Below, one piece after another: positions 32,001-42,467 of a stretch of 64,000 nt of DNA. Each line of letters opens with the position of its first letter. Position 1 is the stretch's first letter. The DNA comes from Halicephalobus mephisto (lineage: Eukaryota > Nematoda > Chromadorea > Rhabditida > Panagrolaimidae), in the NCBI GenBank assembly GCA_009193035.1, contig SWDT01000126.1, positions 1-64,000 of the forward strand. The letters are read 5' to 3'. Made by a program: the position numbers and the translations under genes. The notes below the pieces were generated by a model. That model had not been told where the DNA came from and did no database searches. It was given only the letters and a program-made list of their open reading frames with translations.

Positions 32001-33880
32001 GCCTAAATTTATTATTAAAAAAATAAAACATGATTGTTAAATTTCGGTCCTGACACGAATAATGATTTTTCGAAATTCTAATACCGTATAATTTAGCCTA
32101 AATTTATTATTTAAAAAAATGAAACATGATTGTTCAATTTCGGTCCTGACACGAATAATGATTTTTCGCAATTCTAATACCGTATAATTTAGCCTAAATT
32201 TATTATTTTTAAAATTTCTAAAAAATTGAATTTACACTTTATTTAATATGAAAAAAAATTTCGAAATTTTCAGAAATAAAAAAGAATAATATTGTTTTTC
32301 GTGTTGAGACCAAAATTGAAAAACGATTTTTAAAATGAAAATACTTTTTAGATTTGAGCATTGCGGGCTCCTCTGACGCCCCCAGGGCCAGGATCTGGAT
32401 CAGCCGGGATGAGGCCTGGGGCACGAACACCGAACTGGACCAGCGAAACACGGACTTGTTCAACGTCATCGCTCACGAACTCGGCCATGCCCTCGGGCTG
32501 AGACACTCCTCGGACCCCAACTCCGTCATGTACCCCCTGTTTGAAAGGGACATTGATCAAGTCCGTCCTGAAGTCACCAGTGACGATGTCGAGAAATTAC
32601 GAAATCTCTACAGTAAGTTTCTAAAAAATTAAAAACGAAAAATTTTCAAAATTCATTTTTGAAATTTAAATTTATTCATTTTCTATTTAAAATTAATACT
32701 TAAATCTCAATTAAACTATTTTTTTAAAAATGATATTTAAAAAGTAAAAATTGAATCCTAAAATCAAAACAAAGAAAATTGAAAAAAACCATTTTTTCCT
32801 TTTTTTAGTAATTTTCCTCTTTGGAAAGGAAAATTTGGCAAAGTTTAGACCGCGCAATAATGACTTCTGTAAGGAATAAATGGCTTACAGACCGGGAAAA
32901 CCGTTTTTTCTTTTCCGACTGGAGAGTCGAGCTGCCAACGCGGGAAATTCAAAAATTGCACTTTTCTTTTTTATTTCAAAAAATTAAAGAATTTTTAAAT
33001 ACGATATAATTAAATAACAAACATTCTTAATTTTCCAACAGTATAAATTTAAAATATCAACGAAATAGAAGAAATTGAAAAATTAAAATTTTGATGTAGA
33101 AATTTTGAATTTTTTTTAGTTTTTATATAAAATTTTTTAATTTTTATGAAATTTTTTTAGTTTTTATATGAAAATTTTTTTAGTTTTTATATGGAATTTT
33201 TCTTTGGATGATGGTTGTTTTTAGATGTGGATGTCGACACCGAAGTGAATTCAGAAGCCGATGTTTCTGAGAAATCCCCTCAGGGCATCATCGGGGGCCG
33301 CTCCTCGAAGTGCCCCCTGACCCTCCAGGCAGTCACCAGAGTCCCCAACGGAGAACTTTTGATTTTCAAAAACGACAAAGTTTGGAAAGCTTTGAAAACT
33401 TCGATCGTGACGGGAGCCGTCGAGGTTGCGGAACTTTTCCCTTCGGGACCTTCTTATGTCAACACAAGTTCTACAGTAGGATCATTGATTGTCCTAATTT
33501 CTGATAGAAAAATTTACTCTTACATCCAAAACGAAAATTCCGAATTTAGCCTGGCCCAAGGGTACCCGAAGGAACTCCACGGGAGAGTCCTGTTCTACCC
33601 CGAAGCCGCCTTCCCCCTGGCCAACGGAAGTCTCATCCTCTTATCCGACGACGTTTTCGCAATTTACGATCTGGAACAAAACGCCCCAACAATGTTAAAC
33701 GATAAAACTGTTTATTTTCCAAATTTGCCTGAGGAACTCAAAAGTGGAATTCCAGAAATTCCAGGAAGTGACGAAATCTACCAAATGTTCACTGCTGATA
33801 CGGTATACGAATACGACTTCAGAATTCAGCAAATCGTCAATAGCCAGCCGTTGACGACATATCTGACTTGTGATTTATAA
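29047..33880 (+). CDS. Secreted matrix metalloproteinase with hemopexin-like C-terminus
   Basis: Exons 29047-29190, 30854-30951, 31422-31531, 31690-31908, 32352-32612 and 33225-33880 give 495 residues. Residues 1-17 are a signal peptide (MLYLPILTIFIAFTHGC). The prodomain (to about 115) ends in the cysteine switch RKRCSNPD, matching the family PRCGxPD. The catalytic domain includes the zinc site HELGHALGLRH (HExxHxxGxxH) and the Met-turn SVMYP. The last exon forms a hemopexin-like region bounded by two cysteines (near KCPLTLQ and at LTCDL), as in disulfide-closed hemopexin propellers, though short. The product should be a secreted zymogen that cleaves extracellular matrix, like nematode ZMP proteins. 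TTGCAG abuts the ATG, a trans-splice acceptor. Intron 1 (1663 bp) holds a long inverted repeat; introns 2 and 4 hold minisatellites. No transmembrane segment or GPI signal is seen. Confidence 0.93.
29576..30736. repeat. Long inverted repeat in metalloproteinase intron 1
   Basis: The left arm 29576-29941 and right arm 30229-30736 are reverse complements. GTCACAGATCTTGAAGCGAA on the left matches its complement TTCGCTTCAAGATCTGTGAC on the right, and ATTAAAGGACAGTAATCCAG matches CTGGATTACTGTCCTTTAAT. The spacer is about 290 bp. The right arm carries one extra copy of an internal ~120 bp unit (TGGTTACTGTATATCGAACT). A transcript would fold into a dsRNA hairpin of several hundred base pairs. Confidence 0.9.
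31105..31360. repeat. Minisatellite in metalloproteinase intron 2
   Basis: About six copies of a ~42 bp unit with CCCTCAGGGCATTTCCCTTC, GGGACGGAAAAATCAC and ATAA. The unit contains the small hairpins CCCTCAGGG and TCCCTTCGGGA. Confidence 0.85.
31935..32215. repeat. ~95 bp tandem repeat in metalloproteinase intron 4
   Basis: Three direct copies contain AACATGATTGTT, TTTCGGTC(C/T)TGACACGAATA and CGTATA(G/A)TTTAGCCTAAATT. The intron ends with the complementary word CGTGTTGAGACC at about 32299. Confidence 0.85.
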
Positions 33881-34249
33881 GTAATAAAATCCATATTTGT
33901 CAGTAAATTTTTAAAATTTAAAATTTGTTTTATTTTAAAATTTAAAATTTAAAATTTTTAATTTTTTTTAAAATTTTTTATTTTTTTTTATTTTGAACAA
34001 TAATGAAATTTTTTAATCATAAAAATATTAAAAATAATGAAAAAGAAAACAAAGTAGAATGTGTTAAAAATGAAAAACATGGTCACAAAATTTTTTTAAT
34101 TTTTAAATTTAAAAAAAAAGTAAAAAATAAAGAAGATTAAAGAAAAAAAGATAATAGAAACTAAAGTAGAAGAAATAATTTTAAAAAATTAAATAAAATA
34201 AAAAGTAGAATACAATAAAGACTAAAAAGCTCAAAAAAATTATTCGGAC

Positions 34250-34700
34250 AAAAACTGAACTAAAAAGAGAAGATCTGGAACGATAGTCTGAACATCAAGG
34301 AACGTGGGATACTGTAGGGTATTAATGAGATTCTTAGTTATTTTGTAAGTTGAAACTTGTTATGCAGATATTAAGACAGAAAATGAACTAGAGGATCCGA
34401 AGAGATAACCTGAATATCAGGAAGCATGGGGTACTGTAAAGACTTGAATGAAATCCTCAGTTGTATTTTTAGGAGGATTTGTGTAAATTTTATCTTTAGT
34501 ATCCCAGTGAAGATTATTAAAATACTTCTGTTTTCTATCTTGACAGTTGGTTTTTAATCAATAGAATTCTTTATATTATTAGATTACTGTTAATACAAAA
34601 AACTAAACTAGAAAGAGAAGATCTGAAGCAATAGCCTGAACATCAAGGAACCTAGAATACTGTAGGGCATGCGTGAAATCCTGGGTCATATGAAGGAGAC
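34250..34700 (+). repeat. Three-module dispersed repeat, copy B
   Basis: Nearly identical over more than 400 bp to 6357-6800, in the same orientation, including long shared stretches such as AGGAGGATTTGTGTAAATTT and GTTTTCTATCTTGACAGTTG. It lies in the spacer between the metalloproteinase and GPN3 genes. The copies diverge abruptly after TACTGTAG, at about 34665. Confidence 0.85.
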
Positions 34701-34977
34701 TTCTATAGATTGAATCTATGCCACATTGTTCCGGTGAAAATTTGCATATTACTTCTGTTTCTATCTTGACAAAAATCCCCAAGATAATGATGAAAAATAA
34801 AATACCAAAGATGAACATTAACAAAAAAGATCAAAATCGAAAACTTCAGTAATTTCGACAAAATTGTTCCAAAATTCCCTATCATATGGTCCCTGGTATT
34901 TCCTGCCAATCTCTCACAAAACTTGTTTTTCTATAAAATTATTTATTAATTCTAAACTCAACAAATTGAACATTAAA

Positions 34978-36325
34978 TCATTCTTCCCAAACGCCTCCGT
35001 CTTCATCTTGCTCCATTTCCTCCGGGTAACGGTCTTTGACGTCGAGGTCTTCGCCGTATTGAATCGCGTTGTCGATCTGCAGCAATAAATCAGATACACT
35101 GTCTTCGTCCTCGAGATTCAAGGGGGAAAACGACACCATTGAATACGAATCTAATAAACTTGCAACTTTTTCTGTCAAAAAACGGAAATTCTTGCTGAAT
35201 CCAGAAGGAGGGACTTCTTCCAGAAGCTTCGAAAATTCAGAATCCAGAATATGCTCGACGTTATCTTTGTCTTCTCCTTTGAGGAGATCCATTTTCGAAA
35301 GAACACAGACCGCAGTGCATTCGAGGACCATCAAGGTCGAAAGCGCGGTCAACGCTCCGGCCATGAACTTGTCCATATCGACCATGAACTGAGAATCCAG
35401 CAAAAACACAGCACAAACATTGAATCCCCAAGACTTGATTCCGTCAACGATTGTTCTCATGACATTCATGTGACTGTAAAGTTCAATCTGACCTGGAATA
35501 AAAATAATAAAAACGATTCTAAAAATAAACAAACACACCAGGACAGTCGAAAAGGTAATACTCGTCGTCGCTGCCTTCTACTACTTCTTGGAGATTTTCC
35601 AAGTTATTTGCAATATATTCCATGCAAAAAACAAGAGATCCATTGGGGCCCATGGCAGACAAAGTGTCGTCTTCGTCCTCGGCGAGATCGTCAACAGAAA
35701 TAAGTTCCCTAATGTCTAAACAACAATCAGTATTTCAAAAGTCAAAAATATTGAAAATTATTTCAAGGTAAATTTCTAGAATTTAAAATAACCTAAAATT
35801 CCATAATTAATCATAAAAATCACGTTAATTTTTTACAAAATCTTCTAGAAATGAATTTTTACAAGTTTTTAGGATTTAAAATAACCTAAAATTCCGCTGT
35901 TCTAAAATGATTATTTCGTAATTATTGTTTTAGAACTACATCAAGTCTAAATCGATCTAGAAATTCCTAGATTACGGTATATAAGATACACAACCCTCTA
36001 CCTACTTTCGAAAAGCAATTTTTATATATGAAAACACTTATAAACGTCCTGAAAATAACAACCCCAAAGTACCCCATGGGAAAAGAACTTTCTTTCCTGG
36101 TATTTAAAAAACAATCATTACCGAATAGACAATCGTACTTGAAAGCCTCAGCTGCTGGATCCAAATTCACGACATGAATGGTCCGTCCGACAGCTTCGCC
36201 GTGTTTCTGGATTCCTTCGCAATAAGTCGACTAAAATAAAACTTTCATATATCGAAACAATAAATATTTACAAAAATTACCTTTCCACTGCCAGCAGGAC
36301 CAATAACAAGTTGAGCGTATTTCAT
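34978..36325 (-). CDS. GPN3: GPN-loop GTPase 3 (GPN3)
   Basis: Exons 36325-36281, 36230-36122, 35715-35539 and 35492-34978 give 281 residues. The protein starts [17 protein letters not shown], with the P-loop split between exons 1 and 2, then [15 protein letters not shown], the family-defining Gly-Pro-Asn insertion in [14 protein letters not shown]3 [11 protein letters not shown], and G4 LSKMDLL. The acidic C-terminus ends in [14 protein letters not shown]. Length and motif order match eukaryotic GPN3, which with GPN1 promotes assembly and nuclear import of RNA polymerase II. Introns are 50, 406 and 46 nt; the first contains a TTCGATATATGAAA motif. The start codon lies 188 bp from that of UFM1 on the other strand, so they share a bidirectional promoter. 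Confidence 0.95.
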
Positions 36326-36513
36326 TTTTAAAAAATATTGAAAAATATAAAACTTTGAAAAATTTCGAAATAAACTTTTTCTAATTTGGCGTTTTGTCAC
36401 ATTTCGCCAAAATCGAAAACGCTTCGTTGGAACTTCATTCGTCTCAATTTCCGACTTCTAGAATCCTTCTTAATTTTTTTATTTTTACTTTTTTCAATTG
36501 TAATCTTCTAGAT
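36326..36513. promoter_or_regulatory. Bidirectional promoter GPN3/UFM1
   Basis: The 188 bp spacer between two divergent housekeeping start codons has no TATA box. TTCTAG at 36507-36512, 2 bp before the UFM1 ATG, is a likely trans-splice acceptor. A GGCGTTTTGTCACATTTCGC segment near 36390 resembles a motif repeated upstream of the C2H2/kinase pair (about 42000). Confidence 0.5.
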
Positions 36514-37026
36514 ATGGCCGTAGCTAAAGTTACTTTCAAAGTCACACTCACCAGTGATCCCAAATTACCTTTCAAAATGTAAGTTTTTTTTAGGATTTTT
36601 TTATATAAAAAATTTATTTTTTAATTTAAAAAACTTATTTTTTATATAAAAAATTTACTTTTTAATTTAAAAAACTTATTTTTTATATATATAAAACTAA
36701 CTTTTTAATGTGAAAAATTAATTTTTTTATATATAAAACTTACTTTTTAATGTGAAAAACTTATTTTTTATATAAAAAAGTTATTTTCCTTATTTAAGAA
36801 TTATTTTTTATATAAAACTTTTTTCAGCTTGAATGTTCCGGAATCCACTCCATTTACTGCTGTTCTGAAGTTCGCTGCTGAAGAATTCAAAGTTGATCCT
36901 GCTACATCTGCAATCATCACAAACGACGGTGTCGGGATAAATCCAGCTCAATCCGCCGGGAATATCTTCATGAAACACGGTTCTGAACTCCGTTTAATTC
37001 CTCGTGATCGTGTTGGACATTGGTAA
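36514..37026 (+). CDS. ufm-1: Ubiquitin-fold modifier 1 (UFM1)
   Basis: Exons 36514-36578 and 36828-37026 give 87 residues. The sequence starts [19 protein letters not shown] and continues through [39 protein letters not shown] and [10 protein letters not shown], which is the UFM1 beta-grasp fold essentially end to end. The precursor ends VGHW: UFSP proteases would remove the last two residues to expose the C-terminal Gly used for conjugation by UBA5/UFC1. UFMylation acts on ER-associated ribosomes and stress responses. The gene converges on cystinosin, with only 74 bp between the stop codons, so their 3' UTRs probably overlap. Confidence 0.97.
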
Positions 37027-37100
37027 TTTTATTTATTTCAAAACATACATATTAAAAACGATATAAAACCCTTTATAATTTACGTCTTGGGATTCGAAAA

Positions 37101-39056
37101 TTACGTAGTCGATCTCGGAGTCGTTCCTCTGACAGACTGATTCGAGCTTTCTGAAGTTTCCACAACATTATAATTTGTCTGAGATTCCAAATCTCTATAT
37201 AGACAATAATGCTGAACAAAAAACACAACATCAAATATCATTGAAACTAATCCTAATCCAAATTTCACCGGATTTCCATAAAATCCCGACCAGTCATCAG
37301 TATTCGAAGCTTGAAGAACCATTTGACATATATCCATCGAACCTCCCGTAAAATCCAGTATGACATTACCAATAGACCATCCTTCTGTACTTTTCCTTCT
37401 AAAATTCAGAATTGCCTGAGGAAAATACTTGCTCAAAGTCACTGCCATTTTCACATACGATAAATTATTGATGAATTGAAGCCAATCCACAACATCAAAA
37501 ATAGTTATAACAAACGATACAATTGAAAAAGCACTCAAAACAGAAGCCCATCCGATACAAGTATACGATACTTTCTGCTGTCCTCGTTCATATATGAAAC
37601 ATTGGATTCCAGTAATCAAACAAGCCAACAAAGCATGCGAAGCAAACACCACATCGTTCAACAGCACCGGAATCAGGGCCCTGTGATGATGATCCTGGTA
37701 TATATCCTGTACAGTATGATCAAAATACATCAACCAATTGTAGATAGTATAACATGTAAATCCCAGGATATTCAAGACCAAAAAATCAAAATTAAGTCCT
37801 TCCACACTTGATCTTTTGTAATTTAGCCAAATTTGAGGATAGAACGAGATTGACCAAGCAAAGAAATAGATCCATCCAGTGACCGTAACCAGTATCGATA
37901 TAGTATTAGAATGGACCACTTTAACTCTAACGAAAGAGGCTGATTTACTAAAAAAATTAATTAAATCATAAAAATCAAAAATATTTATGTAAAAGCATGA
38001 ACTGGCTCCTACCACGAAGCCTTAAAGAAGCTACAGTAGTAGTTCAAGAACATAAAACTTTCAAAAACCAATTTCTTTAGATTATGCCTATTTAAAAATA
38101 TTCAAAAAAAAATATTTTCTAAAATTACACCTATTTCAAACATTCAAAAAATCTATTTTCTAAAATTAAACCTATTTCGAAAACCAATTTTTTAAAATCA
38201 TACTTATTTTAAAACTTTCAAAAACCAATTTTTTAGATTACACCTATTTCAAACATTCGAAAAATCTACTTTCTAAAATTACACCTATTTCAAAATTCTA
38301 TTTTTTAAAATCGTACTTATTTTAAAATCCTTAAAATTCTATTTTTTAAAATCACACGTATTTTTAAACTTTCAAAAACTTACTTAAAAGGACAGGTAAT
38401 ATTACTGTCATCTGGAGTCTCACAATCATGGATATCAATAAATGTAAGACTAGTTACAGTAAGCCCTGTCACGTTGATCGAACCAGAGTATACATCAGGT
38501 CCAAGTTCAAAAAACTTCGGTTCCATATGGACATTATCCGTAGAATTCAGTACAATTTTGATCGTCTCGGTCAAATTGCCACTAAAAATTAAACATTATT
38601 TTTCAAAAATTACTTTTATCTTTTTAATAAAAAAATTAATTATTTTTCTTTAAAAATCTACTTTTTTAATAAATAAAAACATATTTTATTTTTCTTTAAA
38701 AATCTGCTTTTTTTTATAAAAATTAATTTTATTTTTCTTTAAAAATCTGCTTTTTTTTATAAAAATTAATTTTATTTTTCTTTAAAAATCTGCTTTTTTT
38801 TATAAAAATTAATTTTACTTTTTTTTAAAAATCTACTTTTTTTATAAAAATTAATTTTAAAAAAAACCAACCTGAAATTAAAAGTAATTTTTTTAGTTTC
38901 GCCTTTTACTAGTGTTAATTTATCCGGATTACTTTCCAGTCTATCACCTGCTTCATTTTCAAGAACTTTAAATTCATCCGGATCTATGAAATCCTGGACA
39001 TCACCGGAACAAATATTCCACAAAACAACGAATAAAATTAATAATAAAGTTTTCAT
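37101..39056 (-). CDS. ctns-1: Cystinosin (lysosomal cystine/H+ symporter)
   Basis: Exons 39056-38872, 38581-38384 and 37947-37101 give 409 residues. There is a signal peptide at about 1-18 (MKTLLLILFVVLWNICSG), then a luminal domain with N-glycosylation sites (NLT, NVT, NIT), then seven predicted membrane segments. Both PQ-loops are clear: SISFYPQIWLNYKRSSVEGL and KYFPQAILNFRRKSTEGWS. Further cystinosin signatures are LLNDVVFASHALL, CFIYERGQQKVSY, VILDFTGGSMDICQMVLQ and PVKFGLGLVSMIFDVVFF. The C-terminal tail has YNVV, a YxxPhi sorting motif, where vertebrate cystinosin uses GYDQL. It exports cystine from lysosomes. A TCACGTGC E-box lies about 100 bp upstream of the start. Confidence 0.96.
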
Positions 39057-39154
39057 TTTTAATCCACTGGAAATTTATTTTTCAGTAGATCATCCTAAAA
39101 TTATTCAAATTTAAATTTATAAAAAAACCCGATTTTTAAACAACAATGAAAATT

Positions 39155-39162
39155 TCACGTGC
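39155..39162. promoter_or_regulatory. E-box (CLEAR-like) upstream of cystinosin
   Basis: TCACGTGC at 39155-39162, about 100 bp upstream of the cystinosin ATG, contains the CACGTG core of TFEB/HLH-30 (CLEAR) sites, which drive lysosomal genes. CACGTG occurs by chance elsewhere in the window, so this is suggestive only. Confidence 0.35.
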
Positions 39163-39169
39163 AATTCGA

Positions 39170-41038
39170 ACGGGTTTGTTTATCAATCTAGCTCTCCAAA
39201 ATGACGTCTGGATTGATTTCTGAAGAAATTTAAATCATTTTCCGGAATATCAAATAACTTGAAAATTATTTTTAAAAATTATTTAAAAAATAAAATTTAA
39301 AAATCTCTTTGATTTTAAAAAATATTAAAAAATAAAATTTTTGAATCTATTTAATTTTAAAAAATTAAAAAATAAAAAATTTCTTTGATTTTAAAAAATA
39401 TTAAAAAATAAAATTTTTGAATCTATTTAATTTTAAAAATATTTAAAAATAAAATTTTAAATTTTCTTTGATTTTAAAATTATTTTAAAAATAAAAAATC
39501 TCTTTAATTTTAAAAATATTAAAAAATAAAATTTTCTTCAACAAAAATTTCCAAAATTCTAATTTTAAAATTTCAAAACCCACTAGATTGAAGAATTCCA
39601 ACCAAAAACACTATTCTAGGAACTATTTCCTTTAAAATCCACATGTATTGGTCAATAAAAAACTACCCTATAATCAATTCCTTATCACGTTTCCTGTCCA
39701 CTTGGACCAGCGTCCCCAATCATCCCTTTTATCTCCCACAGCAGCTGTCTATCGCTGATGCAACCCATAAAGCAAATTTCAGCAGATTTATCTTTGAAAA
39801 AAACATAGCTTCCATTTATCCACGACACCAAACGTCCTTTTTTCAATTTAAAAATTTTAAAACAGATCATTGATCAAAAAAAAAATCAATTTAAAAATTC
39901 CCATAAATCGAAAAATTTCAAACAAATCTCCAAAAGTAATTTCTTAAAAACAAAAAGATTACGGATGTTCATTCTTCCAAGGTATAACAATTGATATTGA
40001 TCTCCACACGTCTAAAACCAAGATCGCGGTCGGAACTTCAAAAATCTCAAACATCAGCTGTTCTTAAAAACCAAATAATGATCTAACCACGTGGAATTCT
40101 AGTTTCACTAATAATTTATTTTTTAATTTTAATCAGAATAATTTAATTTTTAACTTTAATCAGAATAATTTAATTTTTTAATTTTAACTAAGATGATTTA
40201 AATTTTAACTTTAATCAGAATAATCTAATTTTTAACTTTAATCAGAATAATTTAATTTTTTAATTTTAATCAAAATAATTTAATTTTTAATATTAACCAA
40301 AATAATTTAATTTTTAACTTAAAGCATAATAATTTAATTTTTAATTTTAATCAGTGCCAAAGTTCGAAAAAGTCAGCATCAAAATAATACCTATAGTTTA
40401 CTTGGTATATCCAGACAGATCAATTAGTATTTTCTATATTTGCATTTATAAACTTTAAAATCAAAATAAAATCTGAAATTTGCCGGCAACAATTGATCAA
40501 ATCAACTTGGTCAATTTTGTATGAAACATTTTTGATTTTGAAATCGACCGTTTTATGAACTTCGACACGAAATAATTTAATTTTCAACTTTAGAATTTCA
40601 AAAAAATCAAATTTTCCAAAACTATTCCTATTTAAAATCCTTAATTTTATATTTTCTAAAATGTAATCAACACAAACTAGAAAATCTAAATTTAAAATAA
40701 ACTAAAAACCAAAATTTAGTTTGTGTTTAAAAATGATTTTGCAATTTCCGAAAAAATTACAAATTGGTCTAATAAACGAAGACGGAAGTAACAGTAAGCT
40801 TGGTCATTTCGGAAAACTTGTGGACAATGGATTTAGATTAAGTTCGAAAAGTGAGTAAACATCTAAAAAAAGAGCGAACAAAAAACACGTGTAAAACGGG
40901 CCAATTCTCGCGTTCGATGTCCATCACGGAAAAACTGACTTTAAAAAACAAAAATAAGAGTTGATCAAAGGTGTAAAAACCTTTCAAATGGTCGAAAACC
41001 AAGGAAATATACTTTTTATAATTAAATATAAACTTTTT
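39170..41038. other. A/T-rich intergenic with tandem repeats, no gene seen
   Basis: 39250-39540 carries a ~70 bp unit (TTTGATTTTAAAAAATATT, AAAATAAAATTTTTGAATC). 40110-40355 carries ~10 copies of a 25-30 bp unit (TTTAATCAGAATAATTTAAT). A GC-richer patch at 39660-39850 has a CAGCAGCTGTCT E-box and a short ORF without domain. A second patch at 40780-40950 has no exon that I can support. Confidence 0.5.
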
Positions 41039-41888
41039 TCAAAAATAAGTCTGTTTCCGGAAGTCTTCTTGATGCAGCATGGCCTCGCACTTGTGAGCTG
41101 ATATCATGTGATTGAGTTTCGACTAGAATTGATTTTTTAAAATAAAAATAAAAGCATTTCCACTTACTTTGTGCGTATTGAAACTGGATCCACAAACATA
41201 GCACAGCGCGTCGTCTGAAGACTTCAAGGAAACTGTCTGATGGGCATAGCTAAGGTGATAAGCAAGAACAAACGGGTTCTGGAACTTCCTATTGCAGTTG
41301 AAACGAGTACAAACAAGTTCTTCGACGTTGCAGAACACATGGGACCTGAGTCTTGAGATAACGTCGTCGCCGTTGGAGGGGATCTGAAAGTAAAGTAATT
41401 GTGGACTATGAAAATATAGAAATTACCTGTTTCTTTTTGAATTTTTTCGCAACTGTTATCAAGTACTGTTTCGCCACGTCTTCTGAAATCTTCCTTTCCA
41501 GGGCTAATTTGATACTTTTCTGAGGAATCACGACTTCTTCGTCTTCGTTGTTATTACTGAATTGAGGGAAAGTTGTCTCTGGCTCCAAGACGGGCGGAAG
41601 ATCTTCGACTTCGTCTTCTGGATCCTTCTGACGTTTCCGATTTTCGATATTCTTCCACACGATTTTAGGTACTCGTTTTGGTTGGGGGATCTGCTGAGGA
41701 GAATATTGTTGATCCTCGGGGTAGTATCCGTAGACGATAGTCACTCCTTGATAAGGCTCTACGAAGCGAAACTGGTCCCCGCTGGCGTCGGACGAAGTCG
41801 TACTTGAACAAGGTTCGAAATATGACTCTGGAGAAATTTTTATATATTCATAATCCACAAAAAGTTGAAACATACCTTCTTGCGACAT
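41039..41888 (-). CDS. C2H2 zinc-finger protein, two fingers
   Basis: Exons 41888-41876, 41827-41427, 41383-41168 and 41122-41039 give 237 residues. The first half is acidic, Pro/Gln-rich and probably disordered, with a basic patch (VWKNIENRKRQKDPEDE). Two fingers lie near the C-terminus: a C-x4-C finger, CTRFNCNRKFQNPF...HLSYAH, and a C-x2-C finger, CYVCGSSFNTHKSKLNHM...H, the latter split exactly between exons 3 and 4. The first intron is 48 nt, a multiple of three with no stop, so unspliced reading is also open; the GTATGT/CTCCAG ends favour splicing. Probably a nuclear nucleic-acid-binding protein; I do not recognise the orthologue. It is divergent from the TSSK-like kinase, 579 bp apart. 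Confidence 0.75.
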
Positions 41889-41959
41889 TTTTGAGTGAAA
41901 TTGAATAAAGCAAATGTAAAATAAAAAACAAATTTAAAATACAAAAAAACACTAGAAAC

Positions 41960-42330
41960 AGTTCGAACAAAATGCAGCGTTGGCGACCGGAACATTTCGC
42001 CAAGGACAATGGACCTGGGATTAGTCCTATTTCATCGACGAATAACTCGATATAACTTTTTTATTTCTAGTTATTTATCTGTTTAATCATTGTAAATATC
42101 ATGATAGCTATTGTAACTACAAATTACGACGGTTTTTTCGTGAATTTAGGATAATTTGTAAAAGAAAAGTAAATTTTGGCGATTGGAACACTTTGCCAAC
42201 GCCAGTGAAATTGGGATTTTTCTGATGTCATTATTGAACCACTTGGTATAACTTTTTTGTTTTTGGTTATTTATGTATTTACTTGTTTAAAATATTATGG
42301 AAATTACCGTAGCCAGAATTTGCGATTTGT
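41960..42330. repeat. Diverged ~185 bp tandem duplication in the C2H2/kinase intergenic region
   Basis: TTGGCGA(C/T)(C/T)GGAACA(T/C)TTCGCCAA, then GGTATAACTTTTTTATTT-like sequence, then TTATCTGTTTAATC and GTAACTACAAATTACGA occur twice, at about 41980-42150 and 42175-42340, with clear drift. Both starts of the divergent genes flank this region. Confidence 0.5.
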
Positions 42331-42467
42331 CGCGTCTGATCAGGATATTTGCATTTGTTTCTAGCTGTTCATCCATTCTGGCGTTTCCCATGCCCGGTGT
42401 TGATTCCCGATAACCCTTCATTCATTGCTCCGTTGAGGACGAGATAGTCGCTCTTGTTTCTTTCGTG

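Noticed and set aside
32348..32560. Antisense ORF over the metalloproteinase catalytic exon
   Set aside because: Shadow of the zinc-site exon, which is unambiguous on the plus strand.
39643..39873. 76-codon plus-strand ORF upstream of cystinosin
   Set aside because: No domain, no homologous look and no splice signals; more likely promoter-proximal non-coding sequence with an E-box.
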